From contig CANQNI010000088.1 in NCBI GenBank assembly GCA_947625175.1, forward strand, positions 1 to 6,523: 6,523 bases of DNA. Reading direction: 5' to 3'. The notes under the pieces are model-generated. The model was not told the DNA's origin and ran no database searches. It saw nothing but the letters and a program-made list of their open reading frames with translations. A program made the position numbers and the translations under genes. The stretch comes from an uncultured Eubacteriaceae bacterium (lineage in GTDB: Bacteria; Bacillota; Clostridia; Eubacteriales; Eubacteriaceae). Of the stretch, positions 6,522 to 6,523 are shown piece by piece; within the stretch, counting starts at the first letter, position 1; each line of letters begins with the position of its first letter.

Positions 6522-6523
6522 AG

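Overview
The window looks like low-G+C bacterial chromosome. Support for this comes from a bacterial lipoprotein signal, an AGGAG ribosome site, two or three rho-independent terminators and a sigma70-type promoter. An AT-rich member of the Bacillota (for example Clostridia or Halanaerobiales) is a reasonable guess, but no gene here fixes the taxon.

The left part (1-1500) resembles ordinary chromosome. It holds the 3' part of an aldo/keto reductase gene that runs off the left edge, then a small lipoprotein gene closed by a strong terminator. A gene-poor convergent gap follows (1492-1672) in which I see no gene or clear signal.

The middle (1673-4880) is a small AT-rich accessory-looking locus. 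On the minus strand an XRE-type repressor-like protein is followed, 74 bases on, by a very acidic protein that I do not recognise. Divergently, on the plus strand, lies a 596-residue protein with an AlbA_2 (Schlafen-type) domain, a GHKL-like ATPase region and a C-terminal winged helix. The 324-base divergent spacer (2695-3018) has no convincing gene but is rich in signals: an 8+8 inverted repeat beside the repressor gene, five related A-rich 9-mers including two exact 15-bp direct repeats, a near-consensus promoter for the AlbA_2 gene, and a leader hairpin. The repressor probably controls its own operon. Control of the divergent gene, and any joint role such as defence, are inference.

The right part (4881-6521) is an apparently complete insertion sequence. 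It has one intact DDE transposase with the IS4-type YREK signature and imperfect terminal inverted repeats that begin AAAGTGG. It sits directly behind the terminator of the AlbA_2 gene, and the junction seems to create a hybrid promoter for the transposase. The window stops two bases beyond its right end. By eye, base composition steps up in the insertion sequence compared with the very AT-rich AlbA_2 gene.
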